Assembly (NCBI GenBank): GCA_021151665.1
Contig: JAGKWW010000032.1
Coordinates: 1-32,217, forward strand
Source: Flavobacteriaceae bacterium
Lineage (GTDB): Bacteria; Bacteroidota; Bacteroidia; Flavobacteriales; Flavobacteriaceae
Direction of reading: 5' to 3'
Length of the DNA stretch: 32,217 nt
A model generated the notes under the pieces. It was not told where the DNA came from and made no database searches. It saw only the letters and a list, made by a program, of their open reading frames with translations. How positions within the stretch are numbered: position 1 is the first letter of the stretch; each line of letters starts with the position of its first letter. Made by a program: the position numbers and the translations under genes. Of the stretch, positions 1 through 8,093 are shown in pieces.

Positions 1-77
1 ATTTTATAGTGCATAGTTGCATTCCGGCATTTCAAAAACGCCTAATAAAATTATTATGATGTGAATAATATATTGGT

Positions 78-85
78 TACTTTTG
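78..85 (+). promoter_or_regulatory. Bacteroidota -7 promoter box
   Basis: TACTTTTG matches the Bacteroidota -7 consensus TAnnTTTG exactly. It lies 33 bases before the ATG at 119, which gives a leader of about 25-30 bases. An in-frame TTG at 83 falls inside this box, so translation cannot reasonably start there. No clear -33 TTTG was found at the usual distance. Confidence 0.55.
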
Positions 86-118
86 GTGCGCATTTACACA
101 CGTAACTTTATTGTAAAA

Positions 119-1384
119 ATGACTAAAGATCTTTTCGAAAGGATACAAAAAAATAAAGGCCCTCTGGGCAAATGGGCGTCACAGGCCGAGGGTTATTATG
201 TGTTCCCTAAACTTGAGGGACAGCTCGCTAACCGGATGATGTTTCACGGGAAGGAAGTAATTAACTGGAGCATAAATGATTATCTTGGGTTGGCTAACCA
301 CCCTGAGGTACGCAAGGCCGATGCCGAAGCTGCTCTTGAATATGGCGCTGCTTACCCGATGGGCGCTCGCATGATGAGCGGCCATACCAACTGGCACGAA
401 AAGCTGGAACAGGAACTTGCTGCATTTGTACAAAAAGAGGCCGCGTACCTTCTGAACTTCGGTTACCAGGGGATGGTTTCTATCATTGATGCGCTGGTTT
501 CCAAGAACGACGTAATCGTATATGATGTAGATTCGCATGCTTGTATTATAGACGGGGTTCGCCTTCACATGGGCAAACGCTTTACCTATAAGCACAACGA
601 TATAGAGAGCCTTGAAAAAAACCTTGAGCGCGCTGTGAATATGGCCGAGACTACCGGAGGCGGTATATTGGTTATTACCGAAGGTGTTTTTGGCATGAGA
701 GGGCAGCAGGGCAGGCTTAAAGAAATTGTCGCTCTTAAGGAAAAATATAACTTCCGCCTGTTGGTAGACGATGCGCATGGCTTTGGTACGCTGGGTAAAA
801 CCGGCGCCGGGGCAGGAGAGGAGCAGGGATGCCAGGATGGTATCGATGTGTACTTCTCTACGTTTGCCAAATCTATGGCAAGCATTGGTGCATTTGTGGC
901 CGCAGATAAGGACATTATCGACTTCCTGAAATACAACCTGCGCTCGCAGATGTTTGCAAAGTCGTTACCAATGATCATGGTGAAGGGTGCACTGAAGCGC
1001 CTCGATATGCTTCGCACAATGCCGGAACTTAAGAATAAGCTTTGGGAAAATGTGAATGCGCTTCAAAACGGGCTTAAGGAACGTGGTTTCAACATTGGCG
1101 ATACCAATACCTGTGTTACGCCGGTTTATCTTGAAGGAAGCATCCCGGAAGCGATGGTGATGGTAAATGACCTTCGTGAGAATTATAATATTTTCCTTTC
1201 TATAGTGGTGTACCCGGTTATCCCGAAAGGCATTATCCTTCTGAGGATGATCCCTACGGCTACGCATACCATGGAAGACATCAGCGAAACGCTGAAGGCT
1301 TATGAGGCAATACGCGAAAAACTGGAAAACGGCACGTACAAGAAGATTGCCGCTGAAACAACAGTAGACGTTTCCGCTGAATAA
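119..1384 (+). CDS. PLP-dependent alpha-oxoamine synthase family enzyme (KBL/BioF/SPT-like)
   Basis: This is a 421-residue fold-type I PLP enzyme of the alpha-oxoamine synthase group, which condenses an amino acid with an acyl thioester and releases CO2. Visible hallmarks are a VDSHAC segment (PLP-stacking His), VDDAHGFGTLG (Asp to the pyridine nitrogen, His to the ring hydroxyl) and TFAKSMASIGAF, whose Lys at about residue 251 should form the Schiff base. The ATG at 119 is chosen because an in-frame upstream TTG sits inside the -7 promoter box. Family members include 2-amino-3-ketobutyrate CoA ligase, 8-amino-7-oxononanoate synthase, serine palmitoyltransferase and the cysteate acyltransferase that makes capnine for sulfonolipids. 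There are no biotin or threonine genes nearby, so a sphingolipid or sulfonolipid role is plausible in this lineage, but the substrate cannot be read from the sequence. The gene stands alone and ends in a terminator shared with the convergent gene. Confidence 0.85.
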   Translation: MTKDLFERIQKNKGPLGKWASQAEGYYVFPKLEGQLANRMMFHGKEVINWSINDYLGLANHPEVRKADAEAALEYGAAYPMGARMMSGHTNWHEKLEQELAAFVQKEAAYLLNFGYQGMVSIIDALVSKNDVIVYDVDSHACIIDGVRLHMGKRFTYKHNDIESLEKNLERAVNMAETTGGGILVITEGVFGMRGQQGRLKEIVALKEKYNFRLLVDDAHGFGTLGKTGAGAGEEQGCQDGIDVYFSTFAKSMASIGAFVAADKDIIDFLKYNLRSQMFAKSLPMIMVKGALKRLDMLRTMPELKNKLWENVNALQNGLKERGFNIGDTNTCVTPVYLEGSIPEAMVMVNDLRENYNIFLSIVVYPVIPKGIILLRMIPTATHTMEDISETLKAYEAIREKLENGTYKKIAAETTVDVSAE

Positions 1385-1403
1385 GGTGGATTTCTGATAA
1401 AAC

Positions 1404-1434
1404 AAAAAACCGGGCCTTTCAAGCCCGGTTTTTT
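1404..1434. terminator. bidirectional intrinsic terminator
   Basis: A perfect 12-bp stem (AAAAAACCGGGC at 1404-1415 with GCCCGGTTTTTT at 1423-1434) closes a 7-base loop. A-runs and T-runs on both sides suit both converging genes, the PLP enzyme and the outer-membrane protein. Confidence 0.9.
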
Positions 1435-1452
1435 TATACATTTTCTTAGTAA

Positions 1453-2799
1453 TTAGAATCCGAATCGGAAACCGGCATAAGCGTCAGCCTGGTTGGTGTT
1501 GCCAAACGCGGCCGATAATATAGAACCCGAACCGATAAAGAATCCGCCCACGCGGAAACCTACTCCGGCGGTAAATTCCGAGATCTCATTGTGTGAGAAA
1601 GGAATAAACGCTTCGAAGGTCTTCATGGCAAACCTCGGTGTAAACGTAATAATATTCTGAACCGGTATTTGCCCGTTGTTGTTATCTTCCTGAAGTTTTT
1701 GTTGGGTGTAGGCCGCAAAGTAAAAATTACCCCACACATGAAGGTCGGCATAGGCAGAGAACATAGCCGGCATCTTTACCCTGAAATTCCTGTCGCGCCC
1801 GGTTGTTGTAAAATACTGGCTGTTCGCTTCGAGGATCTCTACGATGTCAGAGAGGCTTTCGGCATCCTGAAACTGGTTCAGGTTGAGCGCCTCGCCATCA
1901 GGTACGTTAAGCGTGTACTTGTAGCTTTCATTGTTATTATCCTTAAACCTCATACTGCCCAGATTGCGTACGGCAAGTCCTGCATTAAGCCGGTTTGTAC
2001 CTGTATCTACTTCCTTCCATTGGTAGGTAATACCAAAATCCGTGGACAGTCCGTTGAGTCCTCCGGCAAAGAAATCGGTAAAGTTGCTGCTGTCGGTAAA
2101 ATCGTTTGCCAGCGAGCCGGAGTAGGCAACTTCCACTTCGGCATGTGCGTCTTCAAGGGTTACAGTGCCGTTGGTATTTCTTATCGTTCCCCTTAAGCCG
2201 CTCGCGCCCATGTTCGCATAAGAACCCGGGAATAACAGGTTCAGTGTAATGCCGGCAGTAAAACGGTGCTCTTCGCTATTGTACAATTCCCGCGAAGCCG
2301 AAAGCCCAATCTCTCCCCATGAAACGCCCGAAGCGCGCTGGTTGTAGTCGGAAAGTACATTGTAAGCCTCAATTATGTTATTTACTCCTCCATTGGTTAC
2401 CGCACGGCCCAATACAGGGTTGATGTCTACCATAGATGCCTTTACCTTAGCGGCGGTGGTAATTCCGAAAGCCCACTTGTCAAGCTTCATAGCAAAGGCC
2501 GGCCCGAGTATCTCTACATCGCCACGGAAATTGGAAGGGCTGTCGCCGGCAAAAAGCATATCTTCAAAGTCCTTATCCCCGTTTACCAAATCTTTGAAAG
2601 TAAGCTTGTTGTTCGCAGCATTGGCGCTAAAGGAAAATACATGGACCTCGTGATCATTCACAAGATTGGAAAGCTCGGCGGGGTTGATGGTGGCATTCAG
2701 GATGCCCGTTCGGCGGGAAATATTAATCCCTGAGTAATGTTCCTGTGCAAATACGGCAGTACAGAACATCCCCATGACAAATAGTAATGGTGTCTTCAT
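1453..2799 (-). CDS. DUF5723-like outer-membrane beta-barrel protein
   Basis: The 448-residue product starts with a signal peptide (about residues 1-18, ending VFAQE) and is rich in alternating aromatic and polar strands. It ends in Phe (AGFRFGF), as expected of an outer-membrane barrel. The mature N-terminus has an SGINISRRTGILNATINPAEL segment, whose NPAEL stretch recalls the start of the DUF5723 family common in Bacteroidota; I recognise this by eye and have not searched for it. The family has no established biochemical role. The gene is transcribed alone toward the terminator at 1404-1434, and the next gene on this strand starts beyond 3500. It could instead belong to another FadL- or PorP-like barrel family. 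Confidence 0.7.
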   Translation of the reverse strand: MKTPLLFVMGMFCTAVFAQEHYSGINISRRTGILNATINPAELSNLVNDHEVHVFSFSANAANNKLTFKDLVNGDKDFEDMLFAGDSPSNFRGDVEILGPAFAMKLDKWAFGITTAAKVKASMVDINPVLGRAVTNGGVNNIIEAYNVLSDYNQRASGVSWGEIGLSASRELYNSEEHRFTAGITLNLLFPGSYANMGASGLRGTIRNTNGTVTLEDAHAEVEVAYSGSLANDFTDSSNFTDFFAGGLNGLSTDFGITYQWKEVDTGTNRLNAGLAVRNLGSMRFKDNNNESYKYTLNVPDGEALNLNQFQDAESLSDIVEILEANSQYFTTTGRDRNFRVKMPAMFSAYADLHVWGNFYFAAYTQQKLQEDNNNGQIPVQNIITFTPRFAMKTFEAFIPFSHNEISEFTAGVGFRVGGFFIGSGSILSAAFGNTNQADAYAGFRFGF

Positions 2800-2866
2800 G
2801 GTGGTTTGGTTATTTTTTTGTTATAAATTTAAAATAATTTCCGCCAGAAAAAACAACTTCCCTAAA

Positions 2867-3556
2867 TTATATCGCTTTCCATACCGGGTCATCCGGCACC
2901 GGGGCTACGATAACAATATTTTCTTTAGAAACGGGGTGAATAAACTCGAGCTGCCTTGCATGCAGGTGGATACCACCGTCTGGGTTAGACCGGTCAGCGC
3001 CATATTTCAGGTCGCCTTTTAGTGGGGAGCCTATAGCCGATAGCTGGGCGCGTATCTGGTGGTGCCGGCCTGTATGTAATAGGATTTCGAGTGCGGTATA
3101 TGTATTCAGTTCACGGATAATTTTATATTCAAGACTTGCCTTTTTGCTGTTGGGCACCTCTTTAGCGTGCGCGCGTGATGTATTGCTTTTTTCGTTGCGT
3201 ACCAGGTAGTGTATCAGGGTGCCCGAACTTTGCTGTGGCTTGTTTTTTACCACCGCCCAATAGGTCTTTCGCGTATCGCGGTTGGCAAACAACTCGTTGA
3301 GCCGCGTAAGCGCTTTAGACGTACGTGCAAATATCACAATACCGGTAGTGGGCCTGTCGAGCCTATGAACCACACCGAGAAATACCTCACCCGGCTTATT
3401 GTATTTATCTTTGATGTATTCCTTCACCACATCAGAAAGCGGCTTATCGCCGGTTTTATCACCCTGCACGATATCGCCAACACGTTTGTTCACGGCAATG
3501 ATATGGTTATCTTCGTAGAGGACCTGCAGGTTATTTTTATTGGAGAGGGTTTTCAC
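2867..3556 (-). CDS. RluA-family RNA pseudouridine synthase
   Basis: This 229-residue enzyme isomerises uridine to pseudouridine in rRNA or tRNA. The catalytic motif HRLDRPTTG is present, with the nucleophilic Asp at residue 67, and the fold continues through KTYWAVV and a GRHHQIRAQL segment typical of the RluA/RluC/RluD branch. It has no N-terminal S4 domain; the catalytic domain begins within about 10 residues of the start (VLYEDNHIIAVNK). The target position cannot be assigned. It is on the same strand as panB, and the two are separated only by a four-helix-bundle gene inside inverted repeats, which suggests an originally direct panB-pseudouridine synthase arrangement. Confidence 0.9.
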   Translation of the reverse strand: MKTLSNKNNLQVLYEDNHIIAVNKRVGDIVQGDKTGDKPLSDVVKEYIKDKYNKPGEVFLGVVHRLDRPTTGIVIFARTSKALTRLNELFANRDTRKTYWAVVKNKPQQSSGTLIHYLVRNEKSNTSRAHAKEVPNSKKASLEYKIIRELNTYTALEILLHTGRHHQIRAQLSAIGSPLKGDLKYGADRSNPDGGIHLHARQLEFIHPVSKENIVIVAPVPDDPVWKAI

Positions 3557-3564
3557 AGGAAATG

Positions 3565-3589
3565 GACTTTTAGACTGTTAGAAGTTAGA
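3565..3589 (+). repeat. left arm of inverted repeat around four-helix-bundle gene
   Basis: This 25-bp arm matches the reverse complement of 3960-3984 at 21 of 25 positions; the matching blocks are GACT, TAGAC, GTTAGAA and TTAGA. It overlaps the last codons of the four-helix-bundle gene (stop at 3585-3587). The arm contains TTAGA units spaced 7-8 bases apart. Confidence 0.75.
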
Positions 3590-3959
3590 CAGCAAGAAGT
3601 GTCGACTTAAACCTTACGAGCATCTTTATTATTATTTCAAGACTGGAGCATAGACTTTCCCGATCCTCTTCATTAATAAAATTAAGATCGCTCGCAATCA
3701 ATATTTGGGTTTCGGTTTCGTATGCCGATCCAATCGCAATTTCCAAAAAGCGGCAAAAATCTTTATTTGAACTTCTTGAACTCCCTTCGGCAATATTCGA
3801 GGGGATCGAAACAGATGCTCTTCTGAGCTGATTAGTTAAGCCAAACTTTTCCGCTTCGGGAAACGAATTTGTTACAGAATAAATTTGAGAACAAAATTGT
3901 CTGCTTTGCTTCCATATCTCAAGTTCTTTGAACCGATGTTTTGTAACTCTGTCTTGCAT
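3585..3959 (-). CDS. four-helix-bundle protein of the 23S rRNA intervening-sequence (S23) family
   Basis: The 124-residue product carries the hallmarks of the family first seen in proteins encoded within 23S rRNA intervening sequences: an ELEIWKQSRQF start, then FPEAEKFGLTNQLRRAS followed by VSIPSNIAEGSSR, and a helical tail with SAYETETQI. Length is normal (about 115-125). The known structure of this family is a four-helix bundle that forms a pentamer; its molecular role is unclear. The gene sits between panB and the pseudouridine synthase on the same strand and is bounded by 25-bp imperfect inverted repeats, so the whole unit (about 420 bp) resembles an rRNA intervening sequence moved into a protein-coding operon. 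No transposase is present. It would be transcribed with panB. Confidence 0.9.
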   Translation of the reverse strand: MQDRVTKHRFKELEIWKQSRQFCSQIYSVTNSFPEAEKFGLTNQLRRASVSIPSNIAEGSSRSSNKDFCRFLEIAIGSAYETETQILIASDLNFINEEDRESLCSSLEIIIKMLVRFKSTLLAV

Positions 3960-3984
3960 TCTAAATTCTAACGGTCTATCAGTC
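3960..3984 (-). repeat. right arm of inverted repeat around four-helix-bundle gene
   Basis: Partner of 3565-3589, 21 of 25 positions complementary. It starts one base before the ATG of the four-helix-bundle gene and ends five bases before the panB stop, so it fills the whole gap between the two genes. In the panB-direction transcript the two arms can pair and loop out the gene. Confidence 0.75.
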
Positions 3985-3988
3985 TACT

Positions 3989-4807
3989 CTAATATTGTTC
4001 CTTCTCGCTCGGGAAGTCAGAAGACTTTACATCGGTAACATACTGGCCAATGGCTTGTGTCATACCGTCATACAGGTTCATGTAACGGCGAAGGAAACGC
4101 GGACTGAATTCATTGTTCATACCCAGCATATCGTGTATTACAAGAACTTGTCCGTCCACGCCGCCACCAGCGCCGATGCCTATTACCGGGATAGAAATGC
4201 TTTCGGCAACTTTTTTAGCGAGTTGTGCGGGGATCTTTTCCAACACAACCGCAAAGCAACCGATACGCTCCAGCATTCTGGCATCTTCAATCAATTTTTC
4301 GGCTTCCGCTTCTTCCTTGGCGCGAACCGTATAGGTTCCGAATTTGTAAATAGATTGCGGTGTAAGGCCAAGGTGGCCCATTACCGGTATGCCCGCGTTT
4401 AGTATTTTTTTAATCGAATCTTTAATCTCACTTCCGCCTTCCATCTTTACAGCGTGTGCACCGCTTTCTTTCATAATGCGGATAGAGGAACGCAACGCTT
4501 CTTTCGGGTCACTCTGGTAGCTGCCAAAAGGAAGGTCTACTACCACCAACGCACGATTGATGCCACGCACAACTGATGAGGCATGGTAGATCATCTGGTC
4601 CAGCGTGATGGGCAGCGTCGTTTCGTGCCCGGCCATAACATTGGAGGCAGAATCGCCAACCAAAATAACATCTACCCCGGCGGTATCAACAATACGCGCC
4701 ATAGTAAAATCGTAAGCGGTAAGCATCGAGATTTTTTCGCCGTTGGCTTTCATTTCTATCAACGAGCGGGTAGTTATCCTTTTATAATCTTTTTTAGCTA
4801 CAGACAT
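3989..4807 (-). CDS. panB: 3-methyl-2-oxobutanoate hydroxymethyltransferase
   Basis: This 272-residue cytosolic enzyme transfers the hydroxymethyl group of 5,10-methylene-tetrahydrofolate to alpha-ketoisovalerate, giving ketopantoate, the first committed step of pantothenate and CoA synthesis. The (beta/alpha)8 barrel signatures are complete: VGDSASNV with metal ligand Asp52, DLPFGSY with Asp91, KMEGG with Lys121 and VLEKIP with the catalytic-site Glu190, which correspond to Asp45, Asp84, Lys112 and Glu181 of the E. coli enzyme. No other pantothenate gene is in the window. It is probably the first gene of an operon running to the pseudouridine synthase at 2867. Confidence 0.97.
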   Translation of the reverse strand: MSVAKKDYKRITTRSLIEMKANGEKISMLTAYDFTMARIVDTAGVDVILVGDSASNVMAGHETTLPITLDQMIYHASSVVRGINRALVVVDLPFGSYQSDPKEALRSSIRIMKESGAHAVKMEGGSEIKDSIKKILNAGIPVMGHLGLTPQSIYKFGTYTVRAKEEAEAEKLIEDARMLERIGCFAVVLEKIPAQLAKKVAESISIPVIGIGAGGGVDGQVLVIHDMLGMNNEFSPRFLRRYMNLYDGMTQAIGQYVTDVKSSDFPSEKEQY

Positions 4808-4931
4808 GGCAGGTGAATTTAGGGGGTAAATGTACTAAATTGTAAGAAGACACAGCGACCCTGGTTGCGTTTTGTTGTTACTTTATGTAACATAGAATAT
4901 TACCCTGATACAAATAGGAAAACAACCTGAA

Positions 4932-5372
4932 ATGAAAAAAATACTACTTACCGCAATATTGTTAGCCGGTAGTTATGCAAATGCACAACAAACAGATATA
5001 AAGGCTGCAATAGATCGCTTTTTTAGCGGAATGCACACGTCTGATACACTTATGATAAGGTCGGTCTGTGGTGCAGGTATCATCTTGCAGACAGTTAAAG
5101 ATTCCGGGGGCCAAACACAGGCTGAAAATGAAGATATGAAGTTTTTTTTGGAGTCGATAGCGTCGTTGCCGAAAACCATGAAAGTAGAGGAACGGCTGCT
5201 GTCTTACGATATTAAAACAGATGGCCCGCTGGCACACGCCTGGACACCCTATGAGTTTTATATTAACGGGAAGCTAAGCCATTCCGGCGTTAATTCGTTC
5301 ACGCTTATTTATACCGAAAGCAAATGGCAGATCATTCACATCATCGATACACGCCATAAGCCAACGCGTTAG
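4932..5372 (+). CDS. secreted NTF2-like (SnoaL-type) small protein
   Basis: The 146-residue product has a signal peptide (MKKILLTAILLAGSYANAQQ, cleavage about residue 18) followed by one cone-shaped alpha+beta domain. The opening DIKAAIDRFFSGMHTSDTLMI, the middle TPYEFYINGKLSHSGVNSFTL and the end SKWQIIHIIDTR follow the nuclear-transport-factor-2-like pattern common in secreted Bacteroidota proteins. Such domains bind small ligands or act as simple enzymes; nothing here fixes a function. Its last four bases overlap the 3' end of the convergent gene at 5369. Confidence 0.8.
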   Translation: MKKILLTAILLAGSYANAQQTDIKAAIDRFFSGMHTSDTLMIRSVCGAGIILQTVKDSGGQTQAENEDMKFFLESIASLPKTMKVEERLLSYDIKTDGPLAHAWTPYEFYINGKLSHSGVNSFTLIYTESKWQIIHIIDTRHKPTR

Positions 5373-6088
5373 TCAGCAGGCTGTTTGGCCTTTTTATACA
5401 GGGGAAGGAAATAAGATACCGAATAATTGAAGCCCGCGCCAAAGCTGCCGGCATAGGTGCGGTTATAACCCGGGATATAAAGATTATCAAAGCCTTCAGG
5501 TACTTTCTGTGCAAAAAGCAGGTTCAGGCGTACAGAGAAGCCAAGATATAGATTGTTTACTATTTCCGCTTTTACGCCCCCTACAACTTCGCCCCAATGG
5601 GCAGTAAGGCCGTTATATTCGGCGTTCGGATATACAGTTGTCGTTCCGAAATAACCCGAATCGTCGTAAACGTTATAGGAGTTGAGTGTCTGGCTGAAAG
5701 AAGAAAAACCGTAACGCACGCCTACATAGACCATGTTCTCCATATCGAGCCAGTTTTCGTAAGCGTTAAAATCGAAGCCAGCTTTCAGGTAGCTGCCATT
5801 AGTTGTAAAATTCAGTTGGTCTTCATCTACCGTGATTTTTGTGTTACCCACCTCTCCGGCAAACCATATTTTCTTTGTAAGCCGGTAGTCGGCTACCAGT
5901 TCTATTCCACGGAATTTATCATCATACAGCGACCGCGCTATTTTAGAAAGGTCGGCGCCCACACGCAGGCCGTAGCGATCGGCCTGGGGTTTTGGTGCGA
6001 CAACGCTGTCTGCCGGTTTTTGCTGTGCGAACCCGGCAAATGAAACGCAAAGCAGAAGGCTAAAAATAGATCTTGATATGTGTTTCAT
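5369..6088 (-). CDS. DUF6048 family outer-membrane protein
   Basis: The 239-residue product has a signal peptide (about residues 1-21, ending GFAQQ) and a small beta-barrel of aromatic-rich strands such as YGLRVGADLSKIARSLYD, IELVADYRLTKKIWFAGEVG and VYVGVRYGFSSFSQTL. These match what I recall of DUF6048, a flavobacterial family usually found after a DUF6452 lipoprotein. The start overlaps the end of that lipoprotein gene by 29 bases, so the two are translationally linked. Function is unknown; a role in the cell envelope is inferred from the leader and barrel pattern. Confidence 0.8.
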   Translation of the reverse strand: MKHISRSIFSLLLCVSFAGFAQQKPADSVVAPKPQADRYGLRVGADLSKIARSLYDDKFRGIELVADYRLTKKIWFAGEVGNTKITVDEDQLNFTTNGSYLKAGFDFNAYENWLDMENMVYVGVRYGFSSFSQTLNSYNVYDDSGYFGTTTVYPNAEYNGLTAHWGEVVGGVKAEIVNNLYLGFSVRLNLLFAQKVPEGFDNLYIPGYNRTYAGSFGAGFNYSVSYFLPLYKKAKQPAD

Positions 6089-6578
6089 TTTCGTTTTCGA
6101 TAGTTAGGGTTTCAACATCCATGCCGAGTATCCACAGGTTATCGGCTGCAGGGCTATCGGCAAAGAGGGCAGGGGATGCCTGGTTCAGATAAAAAACATT
6201 TCTGTATCCGCAGGCCCGCGATACGTAGATCTGCTGATTGGTGTAATTAAAGGTAAGGTAGTCGGTGTTATCTATAAAATTTCCGTTGCCAATAGGCGTA
6301 CGAAGCACCAGTGCCCATGTTGTGGTTTCGGCATCGGTGCGCAGCGGTAGTTGTATTTTAGATACTGAGCTCGTTGCTCCAAGCGCGGTATTTACCCCGG
6401 GAACATAGTATTTAAATATTGCAGACTTAGCAACCGTGCGGTTATCATTATAGAAAAATTCCACAATAGCGCTTGGGGTTGTTGGTGTATCCTCGGCGCA
6501 GATGTCGTCTTTTTCGCAGGCAATGACTGTAAAAACAGCCGCCGCAATCAGTAACAGAAAGGCAAACGCTTTTTTCAT
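6060..6578 (-). CDS. DUF6452 family lipoprotein
   Basis: The product of 172 residues begins with a lipoprotein signal whose lipobox VIAC puts the lipid-modified Cys at residue 21, followed by EKDDICAEDTPTTP, the conserved start of DUF6452. The rest is predicted beta-rich with no enzymatic motif. An in-frame TTG lies two codons upstream (6584), but the ATG at 6578 gives a cleaner signal peptide. It starts 6 bases after the rlmD stop codon and overlaps the downstream DUF6048 gene, so the three form one transcription unit. Its function is unknown, and why it travels with an rRNA methyltransferase is not evident. Confidence 0.85.
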   Translation of the reverse strand: MKKAFAFLLLIAAAVFTVIACEKDDICAEDTPTTPSAIVEFFYNDNRTVAKSAIFKYYVPGVNTALGATSSVSKIQLPLRTDAETTTWALVLRTPIGNGNFIDNTDYLTFNYTNQQIYVSRACGYRNVFYLNQASPALFADSPAADNLWILGMDVETLTIENENETHIKIYF

Positions 6579-6584
6579 TCGCAA

Positions 6585-7997
6585 TTATCGTTTTTCCAAA
6601 AGTACAACATTTTCCACATGGTGTGTTTGCGGGAACATATCTACGGGGCGCACCCTTGTCACTTTATATACTTCGTCCATCAGGGCAAGGTCGCGTGCCT
6701 GCGTGGCTGAGTTACAGCTTACGTAAACCACGCGCTGCGGCGCTATCTTTAGTATTTGTTCTACGACATCTTTGTGCATACCATCGCGCGGCGGGTCGGT
6801 AATGATTACATCAGGCCGCCCGTGGGTATCAATAAATTCTTCGTTGAAAACCACTTTCATATCGCCAACAAAAAACTCGCAGTTGTCAATTTCGTTGCGT
6901 TTCGCATTTTCTTTAGCATCGGCAATGGCTTCGGGCACTGCCTCCACACCAATAACTTTACGGGCCTTGCGCGATACGAACTGCGCAATAGTGCCTGTCC
7001 CGGTATAAAGGTCGTACACCAGTTCGTTACCGGTAAGTCCTGCAAAATCGCGCGTTATCTTATAAAGCTCATAAGCCTGCGCGGAATTGGTCTGGTAAAA
7101 AGATTTGGCATTGATGCTGAAATGCAATCCTTCCATTTCTTCGAGGATGTAATTCCGCCCTTTGTAAAGCACTATTTCCTGATCGTAAAGCGTATCGTTA
7201 GCTTTTTGATTTATAACGTATTGAAGCGATGTAATGGAAGGAAAAGTTTCATAAAGGTAATCCAGCAGCATTTCGCGCTGCACTTTATTATCATCGAAAA
7301 ACTGGATAAGCACCATCAGCTCGCCGGTAGATGCCGTGCGAAGCATTAGGGTACGCAGCAACCCTGAATGTTCCCTCGGGTTGAAAAATGCAAAACCGTG
7401 CTTATTGGCAAAATCACGGATAGCGTTACGTATGGCGTTGCTGGGGTCTTCCTGCAAATGGCATTTTGTTATGTTCAGTATCTTGTCCCACATCCGCGGG
7501 ATATGGAAACCAAGCGCATTGCGGTTATCTATCTCGCCGCCGCTTTCTATTTCATCATCCGTCATCCAGCGGGCGTTAGAAAACGAGAATTCCATTTTAT
7601 TACGATAGAAAAAGTGCTTCTCGCTTCCCTTAATGGGTTCAAATTCCGGCAGTTCGATCTTGCCTATACGGAGCAGGTTATTATAAACCTCCCTGTTTTT
7701 ATAGAAGAGCTGTTTTTCATAGGCCATATTCTGCCACTTGCATCCGCCGCAGGGGCCAAAATGCTGGCAGGGAGGTATTACGCGGTCGGCAGAATATTCA
7801 TGGAAGTGAACCGCTTTTCCTTCGTAATAGCTCTTACGTTTTTTAAATGTCTGTACATCCACCACGTCGCCCGGCACTACGTTAGGAAGGAATATCACCT
7901 TGCCGTCCGGTGCTTTGGCTACAGATACTCCTTTGGCGCCTGCATCGAGCACCGCAATATTATCGAATATGATCCTTTCAGTCTTCTTTTTTCCCAT
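6585..7997 (-). CDS. rlmD: 23S rRNA (uracil(1939)-C(5))-methyltransferase
   Basis: This 470-residue SAM-dependent enzyme methylates C5 of a uridine in 23S rRNA. Domains in order: a TRAM RNA-binding domain (about residues 8-70); a [4Fe-4S] cluster motif CQHFGPCGGC (Cys77, Cys83, Cys86), with Cys179 as the likely fourth ligand; an RNA-recognition central domain; and a Rossmann methyltransferase with YDLYTGTGTIAQF (SAM site), DPPRDGMHKD and catalytic Cys428 in VYVSCNSATQARDL. All key residues are present. RlmC- or RlmCD-type specificity cannot be excluded. It is the first gene of the unit with the DUF6452 and DUF6048 genes. Confidence 0.93.
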   Translation of the reverse strand: MGKKKTERIIFDNIAVLDAGAKGVSVAKAPDGKVIFLPNVVPGDVVDVQTFKKRKSYYEGKAVHFHEYSADRVIPPCQHFGPCGGCKWQNMAYEKQLFYKNREVYNNLLRIGKIELPEFEPIKGSEKHFFYRNKMEFSFSNARWMTDDEIESGGEIDNRNALGFHIPRMWDKILNITKCHLQEDPSNAIRNAIRDFANKHGFAFFNPREHSGLLRTLMLRTASTGELMVLIQFFDDNKVQREMLLDYLYETFPSITSLQYVINQKANDTLYDQEIVLYKGRNYILEEMEGLHFSINAKSFYQTNSAQAYELYKITRDFAGLTGNELVYDLYTGTGTIAQFVSRKARKVIGVEAVPEAIADAKENAKRNEIDNCEFFVGDMKVVFNEEFIDTHGRPDVIITDPPRDGMHKDVVEQILKIAPQRVVYVSCNSATQARDLALMDEVYKVTRVRPVDMFPQTHHVENVVLLEKR

Positions 7998-8001
7998 GGC
8001 G

Positions 8002-8009
8002 CAAAAATA
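8002..8009 (-). promoter_or_regulatory. -7 promoter box next to the rlmD start codon
   Basis: On the minus strand TATTTTTG matches TAnnTTTG and ends only 4 bases before the rlmD ATG (7997). If it is used, transcription would begin at or within a few bases of the start codon, giving a nearly leaderless mRNA. No matching -33 box was seen, so the site may be coincidental. Confidence 0.35.
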
Positions 8010-8038
8010 AGCCTTTAGCGTAATATACAGGCTAAAAA

Positions 8039-8073
8039 TTTGACTGCGCTGTTTTGTTAAAATTGTATCTTAG
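8039..8073 (+). promoter_or_regulatory. probable promoter of TPR gene
   Basis: TTTG at 8039-8042 and TATCTTAG at 8066-8073 (one mismatch to TAnnTTTG) are 23 bases apart, within the usual Bacteroidota range. The box ends 20 bases before the ATG at 8094. Confidence 0.45.
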
Positions 8074-8093
8074 CAAAAACTAAAAAAATACGC

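Noticed and set aside
83..118. N-terminal extension of the PLP enzyme from a TTG codon
   Set aside because: The TTG lies within the -7 promoter box, so it would not be in the mRNA.
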